64,000 nt of DNA. Source: Sipunculus nudus. Taxonomy: Eukaryota > Annelida > Sipuncula > Golfingiida > Sipunculidae. The notes under the pieces were generated by a model, which was given only the letters and a program-made list of their open reading frames with translations, was not told the DNA's origin and did not search any database. Position 1 is the first letter of the stretch; every line of letters starts with the position of its first letter. A program made the translations under genes and the position numbers. Of this stretch, positions 37,901 through 45,820 are shown in pieces. Location: positions 1,619,501-1,683,500 of the forward strand of contig CM049319.1 in NCBI GenBank assembly GCA_026874595.1, read 5' to 3'.

Positions 37901-37905
37901 GCTAG
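2598..37905 (+). CDS. QSER1: QSER1/PRR12-like nuclear protein, whole gene model (15 coding exons, 1477 aa)
   Basis: Joining exons 2626-2764, 3430-6366, 7461-7597, 8052-8140, 20447-20522, 21457-21612, 28069-28218, 29301-29431, 29815-29918, 30755-30852, 32314-32379, 32771-32878, 33337-33432, 34095-34181 and 37846-37905 gives 4434 nt, divisible by three, with all GT/AG sites and phases agreeing. The protein is Ser/Pro/Gln-rich to about residue 480, then acidic. Basic AT-hook-like patches lie near residues 602-622 (core GRPPK) and 933-953 (core GRKPK). An acidic stretch follows at about 1030-1071, an RG box at about 1101-1108, and a DUF4211-like C-terminus at about 1179-1477. Vertebrate QSER1 and PRR12 share this layout. 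QSER1 is a nuclear DNA-binding protein reported to act with TET1 to keep bivalent promoters unmethylated; carrying that role over here is inference. Vertebrates have both paralogues, so this is probably a co-orthologue of both. Any 5' untranslated exons upstream of 2598 were not located. Confidence 0.85.
2765..3429 (+). other. QSER1-like intron
   Basis: Bounded by gtgagt and ttgcag. AT-rich with nothing else recognised. Confidence 0.7.
3430..6366 (+). CDS. QSER1: QSER1-like giant exon (residues 47-1026)
   Basis: The acceptor is atattgcag ending at 3429 and the donor is gtgagt at 6367 (phase 1). This single 2.9-kb exon encodes the low-complexity, Ser/Pro/Gln-rich region, an acidic middle and two AT-hook-like patches, around 5100-5165 (GRPPK core) and 6090-6150 (GRKPK core). 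A large low-complexity exon followed by small C-terminal exons resembles the vertebrate QSER1/PRR12 genes. The open frame extends upstream of 3430 into the intron, but joining to 2764 requires the acceptor at 3429. Long minus-strand open frames under this exon are shadows of its codon usage. Confidence 0.85.
6367..7460 (+). other. QSER1-like intron
   Basis: Bounded by gtgagt and ttcccag; non-coding, AT-rich, no elements recognised. The neighbouring intron 7598-8051 is likewise plain. Confidence 0.7.
7461..7597 (+). CDS. QSER1: QSER1-like exon, acidic linker (residues 1026-1071)
   Basis: The acceptor is tatttcccag ending at 7460 and the donor is gtatgt at 7598. The exon enters in phase 1 and leaves in phase 0. 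It encodes a Lys/Glu-rich then Ser/Asp-rich segment ending in a SDSDPSWMP-type motif. Confidence 0.8.
8052..8140 (+). CDS. QSER1: QSER1-like exon immediately upstream of the HTH-module intron (residues 1072-1101)
   Basis: The acceptor is cttcatcag ending at 8051. The donor at 8141 is gttggt, a weak match to the gtragt consensus, and leaves phase 2. It encodes an Arg/Ser/Asp-rich stretch ending RGSGHRG. Splicing to 20447 completes an AGG (Arg) codon and continues an RGRGRGRG run. Splicing to 11160, 13638 or 16663 is also in frame. Confidence 0.75.
8141..11159 (+). other. QSER1-like intron segment before HTH module A
   Basis: Holds a 14-C run (8778-8791) and a more GC-rich stretch at about 9480-10030 with overlapping open frames on both strands and repeated ggtctgata/tatcagacc words, probably an old interspersed element. 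No domain recognised. Confidence 0.6.
11160..13145 (+). CDS. HTH module A: Brinker/pogo + CENP-B-type DNA-binding cassette exon with 27-fold repeat (phase 2-2, 662 codons)
   Basis: The acceptor (cattactag) ends at 11159. The block is open from 11160 with no in-frame ATG at its start, as expected of an internal exon. Codons 1-50 form a BrkDBD/psq-like helix-turn-helix containing SGSNRKTARHYGI and QVRRWLKQ. Codons about 65-130 form a CENP-B/Tc5-type helix-turn-helix with SFRASNGWLTRFMKR. This pair is typical of POGK/Tigger-like pogo transposases, but no DDE domain follows. An acidic Ser/Thr-rich tail and then 27 copies of a nine-residue GPPSDRDTQ repeat follow. A phase-2 donor (ccag|gtgtga) lies at 13146; if skipped, translation continues to TGA at 13192-13194. 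Inclusion in the QSER1-like transcript is inferred from phase and orientation, not shown. Confidence 0.7.
12264..12992 (+). repeat. 27 copies of a 27-bp coding minisatellite (GPPSDRDTQ)n
   Basis: An exact 27-bp period lies inside HTH module A, encoding nine residues per unit, with only a Pro/Thr variation (cct ccg versus cct acg). The array has 27 units and no indels, so the frame is preserved. Homogeneity points to recent expansion. Other frames and the opposite strand are also open only because of the repeat. Confidence 0.95.
13238..13243 (+). promoter_or_regulatory. Candidate polyadenylation signal after HTH module A
   Basis: An AATAAA lies 44 nt after the TGA that ends the read-through form of module A. 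This spacing would suit an alternative 3'-terminal exon. It may be chance in AT-rich DNA. Confidence 0.35.
13638..14249 (+). CDS. HTH module B: Brinker/pogo + CENP-B-type DNA-binding cassette exon (phase 2-2, 204 codons)
   Basis: The acceptor (ttttatttgatag) ends at 13637 and enters phase 2, completing an AGA codon after the exon ending at 8140 or after module A. It encodes the same two-HTH unit as module A (SGSNRKTAKHYGID, QVRMWSKQ, then SFKASPTWLRRFKSRHGL) followed by a Gln/Asn/Lys-rich tail. A phase-2 donor (ccaag|gtgtgc) lies at 14250. Reading through reaches TGA at 14295. No transposase catalytic region follows. The upstream open stretch from 13570 has no HTH similarity and is probably intron. 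Confidence 0.68.
14296..16662 (+). other. Intron segment between HTH modules B and C
   Basis: Non-coding. It contains the dispersed repeat at 15118-15300 and a diverged repeat at about 15700-16110 with recurrent gtcttaaaaag words. No transposase remnant between the modules was recognised. Confidence 0.6.
15118..15300. repeat. Dispersed repeat, copy 1
   Basis: Shares order and many words (ggtaaacag, ggt.ctcacagaaccataaca-like, tgtttggaaactttt-like, caaaatgaactg, gtgagaaaat, cctttaat) with 49568-49755, in the same orientation. Diverged, no coding sequence, class unknown. Confidence 0.5.
16663..17115 (+). CDS. HTH module C: Brinker/pogo + CENP-B-type DNA-binding cassette exon (phase 2-2, 151 codons)
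   Basis: The acceptor (tgtgttgatag) ends at 16662 and enters phase 2. The exon encodes the two-HTH unit (SGSNRKTAKIFGIC, QVRVWSKQ, then SFRASSGWLNRFRIRHGL and TVSKLRRTW) with almost no tail. A phase-2 donor (aacag|gttagc) lies at 17116, and the in-frame TAG is only 13-16 nt later at 17129-17131. It is the shortest module and closest to a pure DNA-binding domain. It could instead be a terminal exon, or a transposon relic that is never spliced in. Confidence 0.68.
17132..19900 (+). other. Intron segment after HTH module C
   Basis: AT-rich non-coding DNA with no DDE-like frame and no terminal inverted repeat paired with the region before module A by eye. Short open frames (for example 17589-17807) resemble nothing known. 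Confidence 0.55.
19901..19940 (+). repeat. (CT)20 microsatellite
   Basis: Perfect dinucleotide run preceded by a short (CA)n. Long pyrimidine runs can bind PTB-like splicing factors; the run lies in the HTH-module intron. Confidence 0.95.
20104..20290 (+). repeat. Short minisatellite (taagaccacctgtc)n before the RG-box exon
   Basis: Alternating ctactaagaccacctgt and ctaataagaccacctgt units of about 19 bp are repeated seven to eight times in the intron 160 bp upstream of the exon at 20447. Confidence 0.85.
20447..20522 (+). CDS. QSER1: QSER1-like exon, RG box (residues 1101-1126)
   Basis: The acceptor (gtatttttcag) ends at 20446 and the donor is gtcagt at 20523 (phase 0). The exon completes a phase-2 codon and gives GRGRGRGHTVT followed by a Gln/Pro/Thr stretch. 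Arg-Gly boxes are common nucleic-acid-binding or methylated segments. Confidence 0.75.
21457..21612 (+). CDS. QSER1: QSER1-like exon (residues 1127-1178)
   Basis: The acceptor (tttctatacag) ends at 21456 and the donor is gtaaat at 21613; both junctions are phase 0. It encodes EVKRKAIVGTPIPVAIVNKP and then an acidic linker ending in HNYQ, just before the DUF4211-like region. Confidence 0.8.
22205..23102. mobile_element. Non-autonomous terminal-inverted-repeat element (about 0.9 kb)
   Basis: CAGGCCTCGAATTT at 22206-22219 is the exact inverse of AAATTCGAGGCCTG at 23089-23102. ATTT occurs directly outside on each side (22201-22204 and 23103-23106), a likely 4-bp target duplication. The flanks together restore a unit of a local tandem repeat (compare 23140-23200), so the insertion is nested in that repeat. 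No transposase frame is present inside. Confidence 0.65.
23107..23240. repeat. Short tandem repeat of about 57-65 bp split by the TIR element
   Basis: Units sharing cttctatatgaaagaatacc and an attcatttggg-like segment occur near 23118, 23176 and 23228. A further partial unit lies left of the TIR element at about 22160-22204. Confidence 0.55.
23600..26270 (+). mobile_element. Decayed Jockey/CR1-like non-LTR retrotransposon in an intron
   Basis: An apurinic-endonuclease-like part begins near 23625 (VRSARNKGLDICEYILSHDL; TETW; later LILGDFNIH and ISDHLTI). A reverse-transcriptase part lies about 24550-25700 (FRPVSGLQLCSKLTEK; LLDLSAAFDTID; GVSQGS; ADDHQLYLS). The C-terminal motif RLICKVSKFDHISPVLKMLHWLPVKYR common in CR1/Jockey-type elements follows, then LRYAAPILWNNLP. 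The frame is broken by shifts or stops near 23890, 24440, 25109, 25675 and 25921, so the copy is dead. It ends in a short ATCTA repeat tail (26249-26270), typical of this group. No ORF1 is seen, so it is probably 5'-truncated. It lies in the host gene's orientation within the 21613-28068 intron. Confidence 0.85.
26540..27780. repeat. Interspersed element with tandem sub-repeats
   Basis: Begins near cagacaaagtcgggggatac and ends near tgtctgaggatactatgg. In between, units sharing gatgcatcttatcaagggct and tttttcaaggtcac recur at about 27240-27700. It contains GGTGGCGCCACC at 27193-27204 and a 19-G run at 27708-27726. Non-coding. Confidence 0.55.
28069..28218 (+). CDS. QSER1: QSER1-like exon, start of DUF4211-like region (residues 1179-1228)
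   Basis: The acceptor (tttatttgcag) ends at 28068 and the donor is gtacgt at 28219; both phase 0, 50 codons. The segment DEPFPIWRIDSANLIQKFDP is characteristic, as I recall it, of the conserved C-terminal region of QSER1 and PRR12. Confidence 0.88.
29301..29431 (+). CDS. QSER1: QSER1-like exon, DUF4211-like region (residues 1229-1272)
   Basis: The acceptor (cttttgtcag) ends at 29300 and the donor is gtaagt at 29432 (phase 2). It encodes YSNWALKFKNKYITTKIHIV and then a Cys/Arg/Lys segment with strong conserved-domain character. Confidence 0.88.
29815..29918 (+). CDS. QSER1: QSER1-like exon, DUF4211-like region (residues 1272-1307)
   Basis: The acceptor (gtttttgtag) ends at 29814, in phase 2, and the donor is gtaaga at 29919 (phase 1). 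It encodes an amphipathic helix-like stretch containing MQSFNILIQAMLSQALDSRF. Confidence 0.88.
30517..30768 (+). repeat. 28-bp array repeating a 3' splice site nine times
   Basis: Nine copies of the junction tttacagagcagtatctg (or ttcacag variant) end their AG at 30530, 30558, 30586, 30614, 30642, 30670, 30698, 30726 and 30754. Each copy contains a T-rich tract, an AG and the first 14 nt of the exon at 30755. The period is exactly 28 bp. Confidence 0.95.
30755..30852 (+). CDS. QSER1: QSER1-like exon preceded by nine repeated acceptors (residues 1307-1339)
   Basis: The exon begins agcagtatctgttggatcc and completes a phase-1 codon to give EQYLLDPLKEFEKIIEEGKE. The donor is gtaaga at 30853 (phase 0). 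The first 14 nt of the exon are part of the 28-bp array that fills the preceding 230 bp, so eight more copies of the acceptor plus exon start lie upstream. The copy ending at 30754 is the one that leads directly into unique coding sequence. Confidence 0.85.
30853..32104 (+). other. QSER1-like intron
   Basis: Non-coding. A segment near 31130-31400 looks like an old interspersed element. Introns 20523-21456, 28219-29300, 29432-29814, 29919-30754, 32380-32770, 32879-33336 and 33433-34094 hold nothing further that I can identify apart from the repeats listed. Confidence 0.55.
32105..32310 (+). repeat. Short-period intronic array (gatgttttaatgttggtatg-like)
   Basis: Repeated gatgttttaatg and ggtatgtttaa motifs with a period of roughly 20-36 bp run up to the acceptor at 32313. 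Units are imperfect. Confidence 0.7.
32314..32379 (+). CDS. QSER1: QSER1-like exon, DUF4211-like region (residues 1340-1361)
   Basis: The acceptor (ttcctgtttacag) ends at 32313 and the donor is gtgagt at 32380; both phase 0. It encodes KKLEMYPHLTEYARTHTTIM plus Cys-Arg. A T/A/G-rich short-period array directly precedes the acceptor. Confidence 0.8.
32771..32878 (+). CDS. QSER1: QSER1-like exon, DUF4211-like region (residues 1362-1397)
   Basis: The acceptor (tgtttttcag) ends at 32770 and the donor is gtaaga at 32879; both phase 0, 36 codons, encoding VTMNPVDSIEKLIKLHGKSY and a polar tail. Confidence 0.85.
33337..33432 (+). CDS. QSER1: QSER1-like exon, DUF4211-like region (residues 1398-1429)
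   Basis: The acceptor (tttctttctttag) ends at 33336 and the donor is gtaaga at 33433; both phase 0. It is His/Phe/Tyr-rich (KTYHNLHHFFYHSFLKSK). Confidence 0.85.
34095..34181 (+). CDS. QSER1: QSER1-like exon, DUF4211-like region (residues 1430-1458)
   Basis: The acceptor (ttgtgcttgcag) ends at 34094 and the donor is gttagt at 34182; both phase 0. It encodes a segment with KDPDIQGTELVEMALKDRLW. Confidence 0.85.
34340..35520. repeat. Interspersed element with tandem sub-repeats and a terminal hairpin
   Basis: Sub-repeats sharing tttataacatacacaaaaaa, the palindrome GGTGGCGCCACC and cactcatatctctgcagtgg recur at about 34860-35345. GTAGTCG...CGACTAC (35465-35483) can form a hairpin near the right end. 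It lies in the last intron of the QSER1-like gene. Confidence 0.55.
35595..37206 (+). repeat. 58-bp minisatellite, about 28 units
   Basis: The core gatggtaccattaac recurs at an exact 58-bp period from 35666 to 37174 (27 units), with a diverged unit before it at about 35608. Variation is confined to a few positions (ctctagta/ctcttgtg/ctcaagtg and cttacg/ctcacg/ctcatg). It lies in the last intron of the QSER1-like gene. Each unit carries GGTACC and CCATGG palindromes. Confidence 0.95.
37846..37905 (+). CDS. QSER1: QSER1-like terminal coding exon (residues 1459-1477)
   Basis: The acceptor (ctgtcttttcag) ends at 37845. The frame gives QLRNFDRLVKDSGMESVTS and then TAG at 37903-37905. It continues in phase 0 from 34181 across a 3.7-kb intron that contains the 58-bp minisatellite. 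Confidence 0.8.
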   Translation, partial: QLRNFDRLVKDSGMESVTS

Positions 37906-38013
37906 CAGGACCACCTTTATGTATGAGGGTGTGATCACAGCTGTTCATTACACTAACGTCTTCATTTACTCTATGACGGAGCCCTGGGTCTGTCAGGCAG
38001 CACTGTGGGGATA

Positions 38014-38019
38014 AATAAA
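38014..38019 (+). promoter_or_regulatory. Candidate polyadenylation signal of the QSER1-like gene
   Basis: An AATAAA lies 109 nt after the QSER1-like stop. Further AATAAA hexamers occur farther on (for example near 39311, 40468 and 41250), so the true 3' end is uncertain. Confidence 0.25.
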
Positions 38020-41000
38020 TGATTAATCCCTGCACTTAGTGAAGGTGTACTCACCAAACATGCCTGAGAGTCAAGTGCTGCCAAGTATTGCCAAGGACTT
38101 CCTTTGAATACAGTGAGCAAATGTGCACCCCACTTGGGATAGTTGAGGGTCACATATTGCCAAGGTTTGCCATGAACTGCCAAGGAGTACAAGAGAGTTT
38201 GAGATATGTTATTTATCCAGATAAAGGAGGATATTTTGTTATTTACTGAGGTTTTGTACATAGAAAAAAATGTCAACTCTTATATTTAAGATGACCAAGC
38301 TTTTTTTTCAATTTAAATATATATAGACTGAACTGTACCAATATGGTTTTAAAGAGTGCTGTCTTTTTGTCAGATTCATTTCTTATTAAAATCAGCCAAG
38401 GATATTGATGCCATAAACACTATTTTATGTTGCATATCTTCATGGAACATGCTTTTATACAGTGATAAAACTGTAGAACTGAATATCTCTTGATCTGTCC
38501 TCTCAGTTGTTGCTTTTGCATTGATAATCCTTTGCTGTTTCATTTCTGGAGATTTGATCATCAAATTTGATCATCATGGCACCCTTTTATCACGTCAGCT
38601 TCACTTCTTCAGATTTCAGATATGTGCGGATATCTGATGGTTGCTGATGGTACACCTCTGCTAGCCAGAATGCAAATTGCAGATACATGTGCTAAAAGAA
38701 CCAGATTTTGGAAACACACCAGGTTAAATATAATTACATGGGATGATCTTTAGTTAAGTAAAAAAAATGAAATCTAATATGATTAAATACAAATTCTGAT
38801 ACCTGAAACCTTTTCAGAACGCAAAATGCTAGTAACAGATTCATTAAAAAGTAAAGCAAAATGAGAAAACATTTTGTTTAGCAAATGAAAGTTCTTTTGA
38901 TGGTCACAGATTATATCCTTGCAGATTTCACAAATAGCCAGGGATGATGGGGTCAGATATTTGCTTACTAACGTAAATTATTGGCTGCTGCTTGCTGTTG
39001 CTTAAAGGTATATCTGCTACATAGGCATCTGTATGGTAAATTCTTTCAACTGACCATAAATGTTAGTTCTTTAAAAAACGCTCTGGATTTTGAGCTATAT
39101 TAGTATAGCAAGCATTATGTTCTTGAGGCTGTGTCAGTCCAGCATATATTTCACTTACAGTGCTCTGGTTCAACCACTGCCTGCATTGATAAATGTTCCT
39201 GAATTCAGGCTCTGGATGGTGAAGGTTGTGGGCTACAGCACCGTGTATGATTGATTCAACTGTGCATAATCCAGTGTTCATTTGCAGTTTAGTGGAAAAG
39301 CAGTATGCCAAATAAACCCAAATATTCAGCTATGACTTTGAAATTCAACACTTTCTGTAGGCCAGCACAAAAGGCTGATGCTTGCATAGCTCTTCAGTTC
39401 TCCACTTGTCTTGAATGAAATATGGTAGATCCATATTTTCTACTATCAGCTGATCAGCTCAGCCAGTCATAAAACCTGCATTGCAAACTCAGTTTTCTCT
39501 GAATCATCAAAGTCTAATTTGGTCCAGCTTTTCATTCTGACCTTTTGTTGCCAAACCCAGGAAACAAAGCCAAAACAAACACAGCTCTGGAAACTAAGAT
39601 ATAATCTCTAGAAAATATTGTATCTTATTTTATAGGTTGTGATATTTAAAGTGTGCTGATATGAAGCAGAATGCAGAAACATGATTAGCTTATTGGTCAG
39701 TTCAGCACCATTTTCAAATGAGTTTCCAGGGTATTATCTATTCTCAGTAATGCCATATTTATATATTCATGAATGCACATCCATGATGATAAATGCAGTG
39801 GGAAAGGTATCCTGAAATAAGGCGACTTCAGCCATGTTATTTCTGTTTGAATAGACGATTCTTACTCTTGTTGGTAGCTTTGCTGTCGCCCTGTTTACAT
39901 CTGAGGTTCAGGTCTTGAAATCATAACTGTAACCTCATATAAGTGGGATTATGTACTCACAACAGATAAACAAACAGCTGGATAGAGTTTACTTCTTAGG
40001 GCTCTCACATGCTGGAGCCATCCCAAGAAAAAAGCAAGAGGTGCCTATTATTAAGAGGGTTCAGATGTGGTTGCCAGACTTGGATGGCTATAAGTGTCCT
40101 GTGTTATCAATCAGTTACAGACAAACATACTTTAAATCATAGAACAGCTATTGTTGTTCAGAAACACTGCCTGCAACATTACAAACAAGATAACAAAAGT
40201 TCAGATCCATGGCTTCTGTTATGAATTTGCAAATATCCTGTATCATTACTGTCATGACCAAAGCCAATTCAACCCATGTTAAATATTCAAAACAATTAAA
40301 ATTTAATTAGAGAATGAGAAGGTCTTGTTTAGTCAGTTTGAAAAGTTGTTTGCACAAAAAAGGTTGGACAAGTATTATAATTAGATGTAACATAGCAGAG
40401 AAACAGCACAAAAACAACTTACATAGTTGCTATATAATTGTTTAACAATTATAGAACTGAATGATTGTAATAAATAGAAGTTGAATGTATTCTTACATAA
40501 TTTAGCATTTGCATAATTTGTATTAATTTTCACATTGTGAGATTAAGTATCATCGTGATTTGTTGATGTGTGTACATTGTCAGAGATGCCGCCATGTTCA
40601 GTGTGTTGTGAGCTTTTAGTGCATTGATGGATACTTAAAGGGCATACCTGAAAAAAAACATCTGTAATGCTTACCTGAAGATAAGCACAGAATCAGACTC
40701 ACAGATTGATCAGGTACATTTGAGGGCATGGTCTCACCAAATATTTCAGTATTTCAAAATGCCAGTTTGACCACCTGTAGTGTGATTTACAGCTTAGTGT
40801 AGGAAGTTTCTACTCCAGATAATTGAACATAAATGCTGATAACTCCTAAATTATCATTTTCTGTCAGGTTAACAACAAATTTCTTGTTTTATACTCTAGT
40901 TAAAAAAATGACTATTTGATACTATACACTGTTCCACTGCCCCTGTCCATGTGTTTTTGGTCATCAGTTTTATGCACACAGTTAACCTCAACACAAAGGG

Positions 41001-43428
41001 TAATTAAATGTTAAATGCAATAAAAGTGAAACCACCTTGTGAAAAGTCCAGGGCTGTGAAAGATCAACACTTTGAATTTTTGCAAGTTTGACAGGTCATG
41101 CTATGAATATAATTCGGCCCTCACAATGAGTGAGATGGAATTCTATTCTGTATTGAGGTAGAGATTTGTATAGTTCCTGTAATATCACTCCACAAAATGA
41201 GGCAGCTCACCTTACAAAGGATGCCGTGAAAAGAGACAGTCTTTTAAAATAAATATTCTTTGCCTATACATATGCTGTTACACAAAAGTTTTAAAAATAC
41301 TTTCATTTTGAATCTCCTAATATTTATATTGATTTTGGTTTCCAAAACAAAGTAACTAAAAATCAAAGGACAGGGGTAGTTTGTAAGGTAAAATGAATTC
41401 ACAGCCACCTGAGAGGTATGTTAGTGAGAACTCTTACATGCCAAAGAGATATAAAGCTAAATGCTTGCACATAAAGCTGATGGTGGTCATAGTAACCTGT
41501 GCCTTAGGGCATTAAGAAGGTTATGGTATAACCAATGTTTTATGGTGCGTTTGTCTGTTGGCATAATTACACAAAAACTACTGAAATGATTTTCATGAAA
41601 CTTTGATTAAGGATGGAACATGGACCAGAAGTGATCTCATTAATCCTTGGTATGGATCGAGGTAGAGGGAGGTGCCTTAACCTTGGCAAGGGTGTGCACA
41701 CTTTTGAGTGTCATTCTGGTTTATGTTTGTGAGTAGTGGACCACTTCTCATATTATAATTTAAGCTTTTAAAAATAGTAATTTTATGGCTAATTCATTTG
41801 TTAGAATGTTTTTGAGATGTGCTCTTCACAATTTCTTTGACCAGAATTTTTTTAGACCTGGTAAGGTGATTTTTGTTATTTCATATTCTTGTAAGTGTTG
41901 TCTGTGGATAAGGTCAGGTTTTGTCTTTATTATAAAATTAAAGGCACAAACGTTTATAAACAGTACTTGATGAAATTTTAAGTGTATTTGGCACTTGTTT
42001 ATAAAATTTTCGTTTAACATACCAAATCTTGAATTGGAAATAACATGGATTCAGTTATATATCATGAACATGTAAAAATGTGTCCCAATAGGTTTGCCAT
42101 ATTATCTGATAGTGAAATAGATGATTGTGTAATTGGTTGACTAGCAGTACAGAATACATTTATACTAATATATTTTGGCACCATCTTCCTGGGATCCAGG
42201 TGTCAAGCTCAGGTTATCAGAAACCTTGCTTCAGTGAAAGCCAAGCGTGTTATTTCATGAGTTAATAAAAAGATAACTGAATAAAACATGAGATGACTCA
42301 TGAACAGCCTGTCTAGGAAGTGGGGAAAACTTATTGTGAGATCAACAGTCAGGGTATGGGAGACGTCATGCAGAATCTGACCAGATATATAAAGGCTTGT
42401 AAACCTGGTGAGTTTCTGGTGCATGTGTTCTTGTTGATAAGGTATGTAACAGTTTTGTGTACTGTTTACTACTGTAAGGATGGATATTATTGGTCATTAT
42501 GATTTCTGCCCCATTACACCCACATCTGTTCAAAATTCATGATAAAGTAAGTTAGGAGGCCTCCTGACCAAATCCAACTATGGCATAAACAACTGTGTGT
42601 GAACTGATCTTGATAAAATAAGTAAATAAGTATCTTATTCCTACAGAGTGTATACACATTTTGTTATTTTAAAAATAATTTCATTAATATTGTCAACAGC
42701 ATTTCAGTATGAAATATATTTTTTTTAAATATTTCTAAAACATTTTCTTGATGAGCCAGCTTCAGTACCACTACATGTACGTTTGCACCAAAACAGGACA
42801 AATAAAGGGATTCAGGTTAAAATGCAACACAGGTACCTCTAAAGAGCTGACTTAGTCTTAAAGTTGTTCATGCTTGCTTATATCTACTGATGTGTATTTA
42901 TGTTTATTATTAGTTAAGGCTAGACCTAAGTTTCCAGGGTTTATCACCAGTAGGTGGCACACCGCACTCAGTTGATGTTAGCAAACTTTGTGGGTGGTAT
43001 TCTATTAAAATAGTTGCCAAGGTGATTAGGGTTGTTATTGGAAATGAATCTTTACTCAGCTTGAGCTATACTCACTCAGTGGATCATCCTACCATTGACA
43101 GACTCTTGATTGACATCAGAGATTTTGTATGTCAGATGTGTCAAGACTTAGTACCCGTATTCTCCACCATGTATAACTGACTTGGCTCTACACCATGTAT
43201 AACTGACTGGGCTTGTCAGGGGAAAAAAACTATTCTGATTCCTTAGTTTTAACCTACTCAGTCCTGATTTACTTTTGCTGGCTTCAGATAGACCACTGCT
43301 GTGTGGTGCTGAACAATCACTTAAATATCCATGTTACACAGAGCAATGTCACTAAAGACAGGTGTATGTTACTGGGACGTGTCCTAAGTTTAAGGTTTTA
43401 CTGTAAACTGCTATAAATCTGGAAATGA

Positions 43429-43560
43429 TTTGATATAAACCATACACCTTAATTCCTATCATCTCTTGTGGATGGGTGTCTGACTGTATGTATCTTTGAT
43501 ATAAACCATACACCTTAATTCCTATCATCTCTTGTGGATGGGTGTCTGACTGTATGTATC
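43429..43560. repeat. 66-bp tandem duplication
   Basis: Two identical consecutive copies start with tttgatataaaccatacacc at 43429 and 43495, followed by a partial continuation. Very recent duplication in intergenic DNA. Confidence 0.9.
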
Positions 43561-44144
43561 TTTACAGATTTAGTAACATATTGTCCAGTTAACAGTAATT
43601 TACTAGAACTGTTCAATAAATGGTTAGCATTGGCCCGGAGTCATTGTATTTGATTTGGCTGAAAACATAAAAGTACAGAATCTGTTGGGTGCTTCCACTG
43701 CAGGTAGGAGAGTACTAATGTATTTTCTTTACTTTTCTTTTTTTTTTTTTAATATGAATTACTTGGTGTTCTGTTCCCGTGATTTTTACTACATTTTCAT
43801 TATTGCATGTCATCAAAATGTACAGTGTACAGAACTTAGTGGTAGTTGATTATCTGCTGTCCGTGATGGTTATGATGATTATGATGACTACGTAGGATGA
43901 TTAAAAGCTTATATCAGACCAGTTGTTTCTGTTGTGTTTTTGCAGAATGAGCATCTTCACAAATCAGTTGGTGTCACAGAAACGCATAAATTCCTGTTAT
44001 GTATCTCCATGTAAAAATGTCATTCGTGCCCCCCACCCTCCTCCATTTGCTCGGTGGTGAAATTACATGCCCTTCATCAGCTGGGTTGGAGTAAGAGTAT
44101 TACTGGTTATAATATAAATAATTTATATACTCATGGAATACTGG

Positions 44145-44230
44145 TAGGAGAGCCGCTTAAACATCACTATACTTCAACAACTTCTGATGAGAGTCACTTA
44201 AACATCACTATACTTGAACAACTTCTGATG
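44145..44230. repeat. ~40-bp direct duplication
   Basis: The segment cttaaacatcactatactt.aacaacttctgatg occurs twice in a row. Confidence 0.75.
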
Positions 44231-44742
44231 TTCAATGAAAAAGAGAACTTTATTATAATCATTTGTAAGTACTTGTTCCATATATAAACAATCTTTTATG
44301 AACAATATGTGCATAAATATGAGTCGCAAACTGACTAATTAATTAGCACAATTGACATGTAAAACAGCATTTTAGTGTTATAATAAATATAGATTGTATA
44401 TTAAAACATACACAGGTATATTTATCACATTAAGGCATGGTAACCACAATTTTCTTTTTTTTTTTCCATAAAAGCAGATTACAATAAAAGATGTTATTTC
44501 TAATTAAATTATCTGATTAACTACAGAACTGCCATATAATTCATGACTAATATGAGGTGTAAGGGACTGGCCTAAATGTTGCATGACCTGAATCTTTGGA
44601 ACAAATCTAGCATATTGTACTGTTCTGTGTGTAATTGCACTTAAATCTGTTGGAACACTCCATGCAGAGAAAACAGAAATGGCTGAACCATCTATCATAA
44701 ATATATACACCTCTGTTTCATTATGATGGAATAACCCGCCAA

Positions 44743-45185
44743 CCCCCCCCCCCCCCTTTCACACAGTATGCTGGAAGTCCACCAATGACAATTGATTCTG
44801 GCTTCACCATCTCCCCCCCCCCCCCCCCCCCCAATATCACACAGTATGCTGGAAGTCAACCAATGACAATTGATTCTGGCTTCACCATCTCCCCCCCCCC
44901 CCCCCCAATATCACACAGTATGCTGGAAGTCAACCAATGACAATTGATTCTGCCTTCACCCCCCCCCCCCCCCCTTTCACACAGTATGCTGAAAGTCAAC
45001 TAATGACAATTGATTCTGGCTTCATCACCCCCCCCCCCCCCCCCCCCCCATCAAACAGTATGCTGGAAGTCAACCAATGACAATTGATTCTGGCGTCAAC
45101 ATCCCCCCCCCCCTTTCACACAGTATGCTGAAAGTCAACCAATGACAATTGATTCTGGCTCTACCATCTCCCCCACCCCCCCACC
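44743..45185. repeat. Tandem ~70-bp units separated by long poly-C tracts
   Basis: C runs of 11-22 at about 44743-44756, 44813-44832, 44891-44906, 44959-44974, 45028-45049 and 45103-45113 alternate with near-identical spacers containing cacagtatgctggaagtcaa and caatgacaattgattctgg. It lies between the convergent QSER1-like and F-box genes. Confidence 0.9.
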
Positions 45186-45582
45186 TCAAGGGATCCACTA
45201 GTGGAACTCCACCCTGTGACCCCTGACCTAAGTTCCCTATGGCTAGTTACTGGTTCTACTTTTGCCCCAGTATGTCTCGAGGTAAATTCAATGCTGTCCA
45301 GCCTCAGGTGATAGATTTCACTGAAGGAGATAAGAATGCATTAATTTTAAGGTAGGTTATTTAGTTTAGGTAGTTACAAGGTTTAGCTAAAGTTCTGGCA
45401 GTATAGCATGTTTCAGCTTCAAAATAACATTTATTCCAAATTTGGACAGATCTTCTGATGAAAAAGATATCTTGCAGGAACGTTGTTCTTGCTGTTCAAA
45501 GATGAGTTGCTGTTTCACTATTCTTTGATATTTATTTCTAAAATCTTATTCTTTCTGAGGTGTATTGGTCCACAAATACAGA

Positions 45583-45588
45583 TTTATT
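45583..45588 (-). promoter_or_regulatory. Candidate polyadenylation signal of the F-box/LRR gene
   Basis: AATAAA on the minus strand 233 nt past the stop codon; another lies at 45531-45536. Either could end the transcript, before the poly-C array. Confidence 0.3.
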
Positions 45589-45820
45589 TTAATCCGCAGT
45601 CTTATTGAAATTTTAACAACACTAAAATCCCATTTAGGGAATTTACATATTTGACTAAATCAGAGAGGTGCTTCAATTTACAAACCATGCAATGCCCACT
45701 TACTTGTACTTCAGAGAAACCTTCTTAATGTTGTTTTAATATGTAATTTCTGTATCCATGCTATTGATCTTGCTGGTCAGATAAGAACATATGAAAGCAT
45801 TCTTACTATTGATGCTTTAA

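Larger units (their letters stand above)
38020..44742. other. Intergenic or 3'-UTR region without recognised genes
   Basis: About 6.7 kb downstream of the QSER1-like stop. Scattered short open frames only. The 66-bp and 40-bp duplications are listed separately; a segment near 41500-41720 resembles the interspersed element near 56220-56430 (both contain acacaaaa/ctactgaa.tgattt and gagtgtcattct words). Confidence 0.5.
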
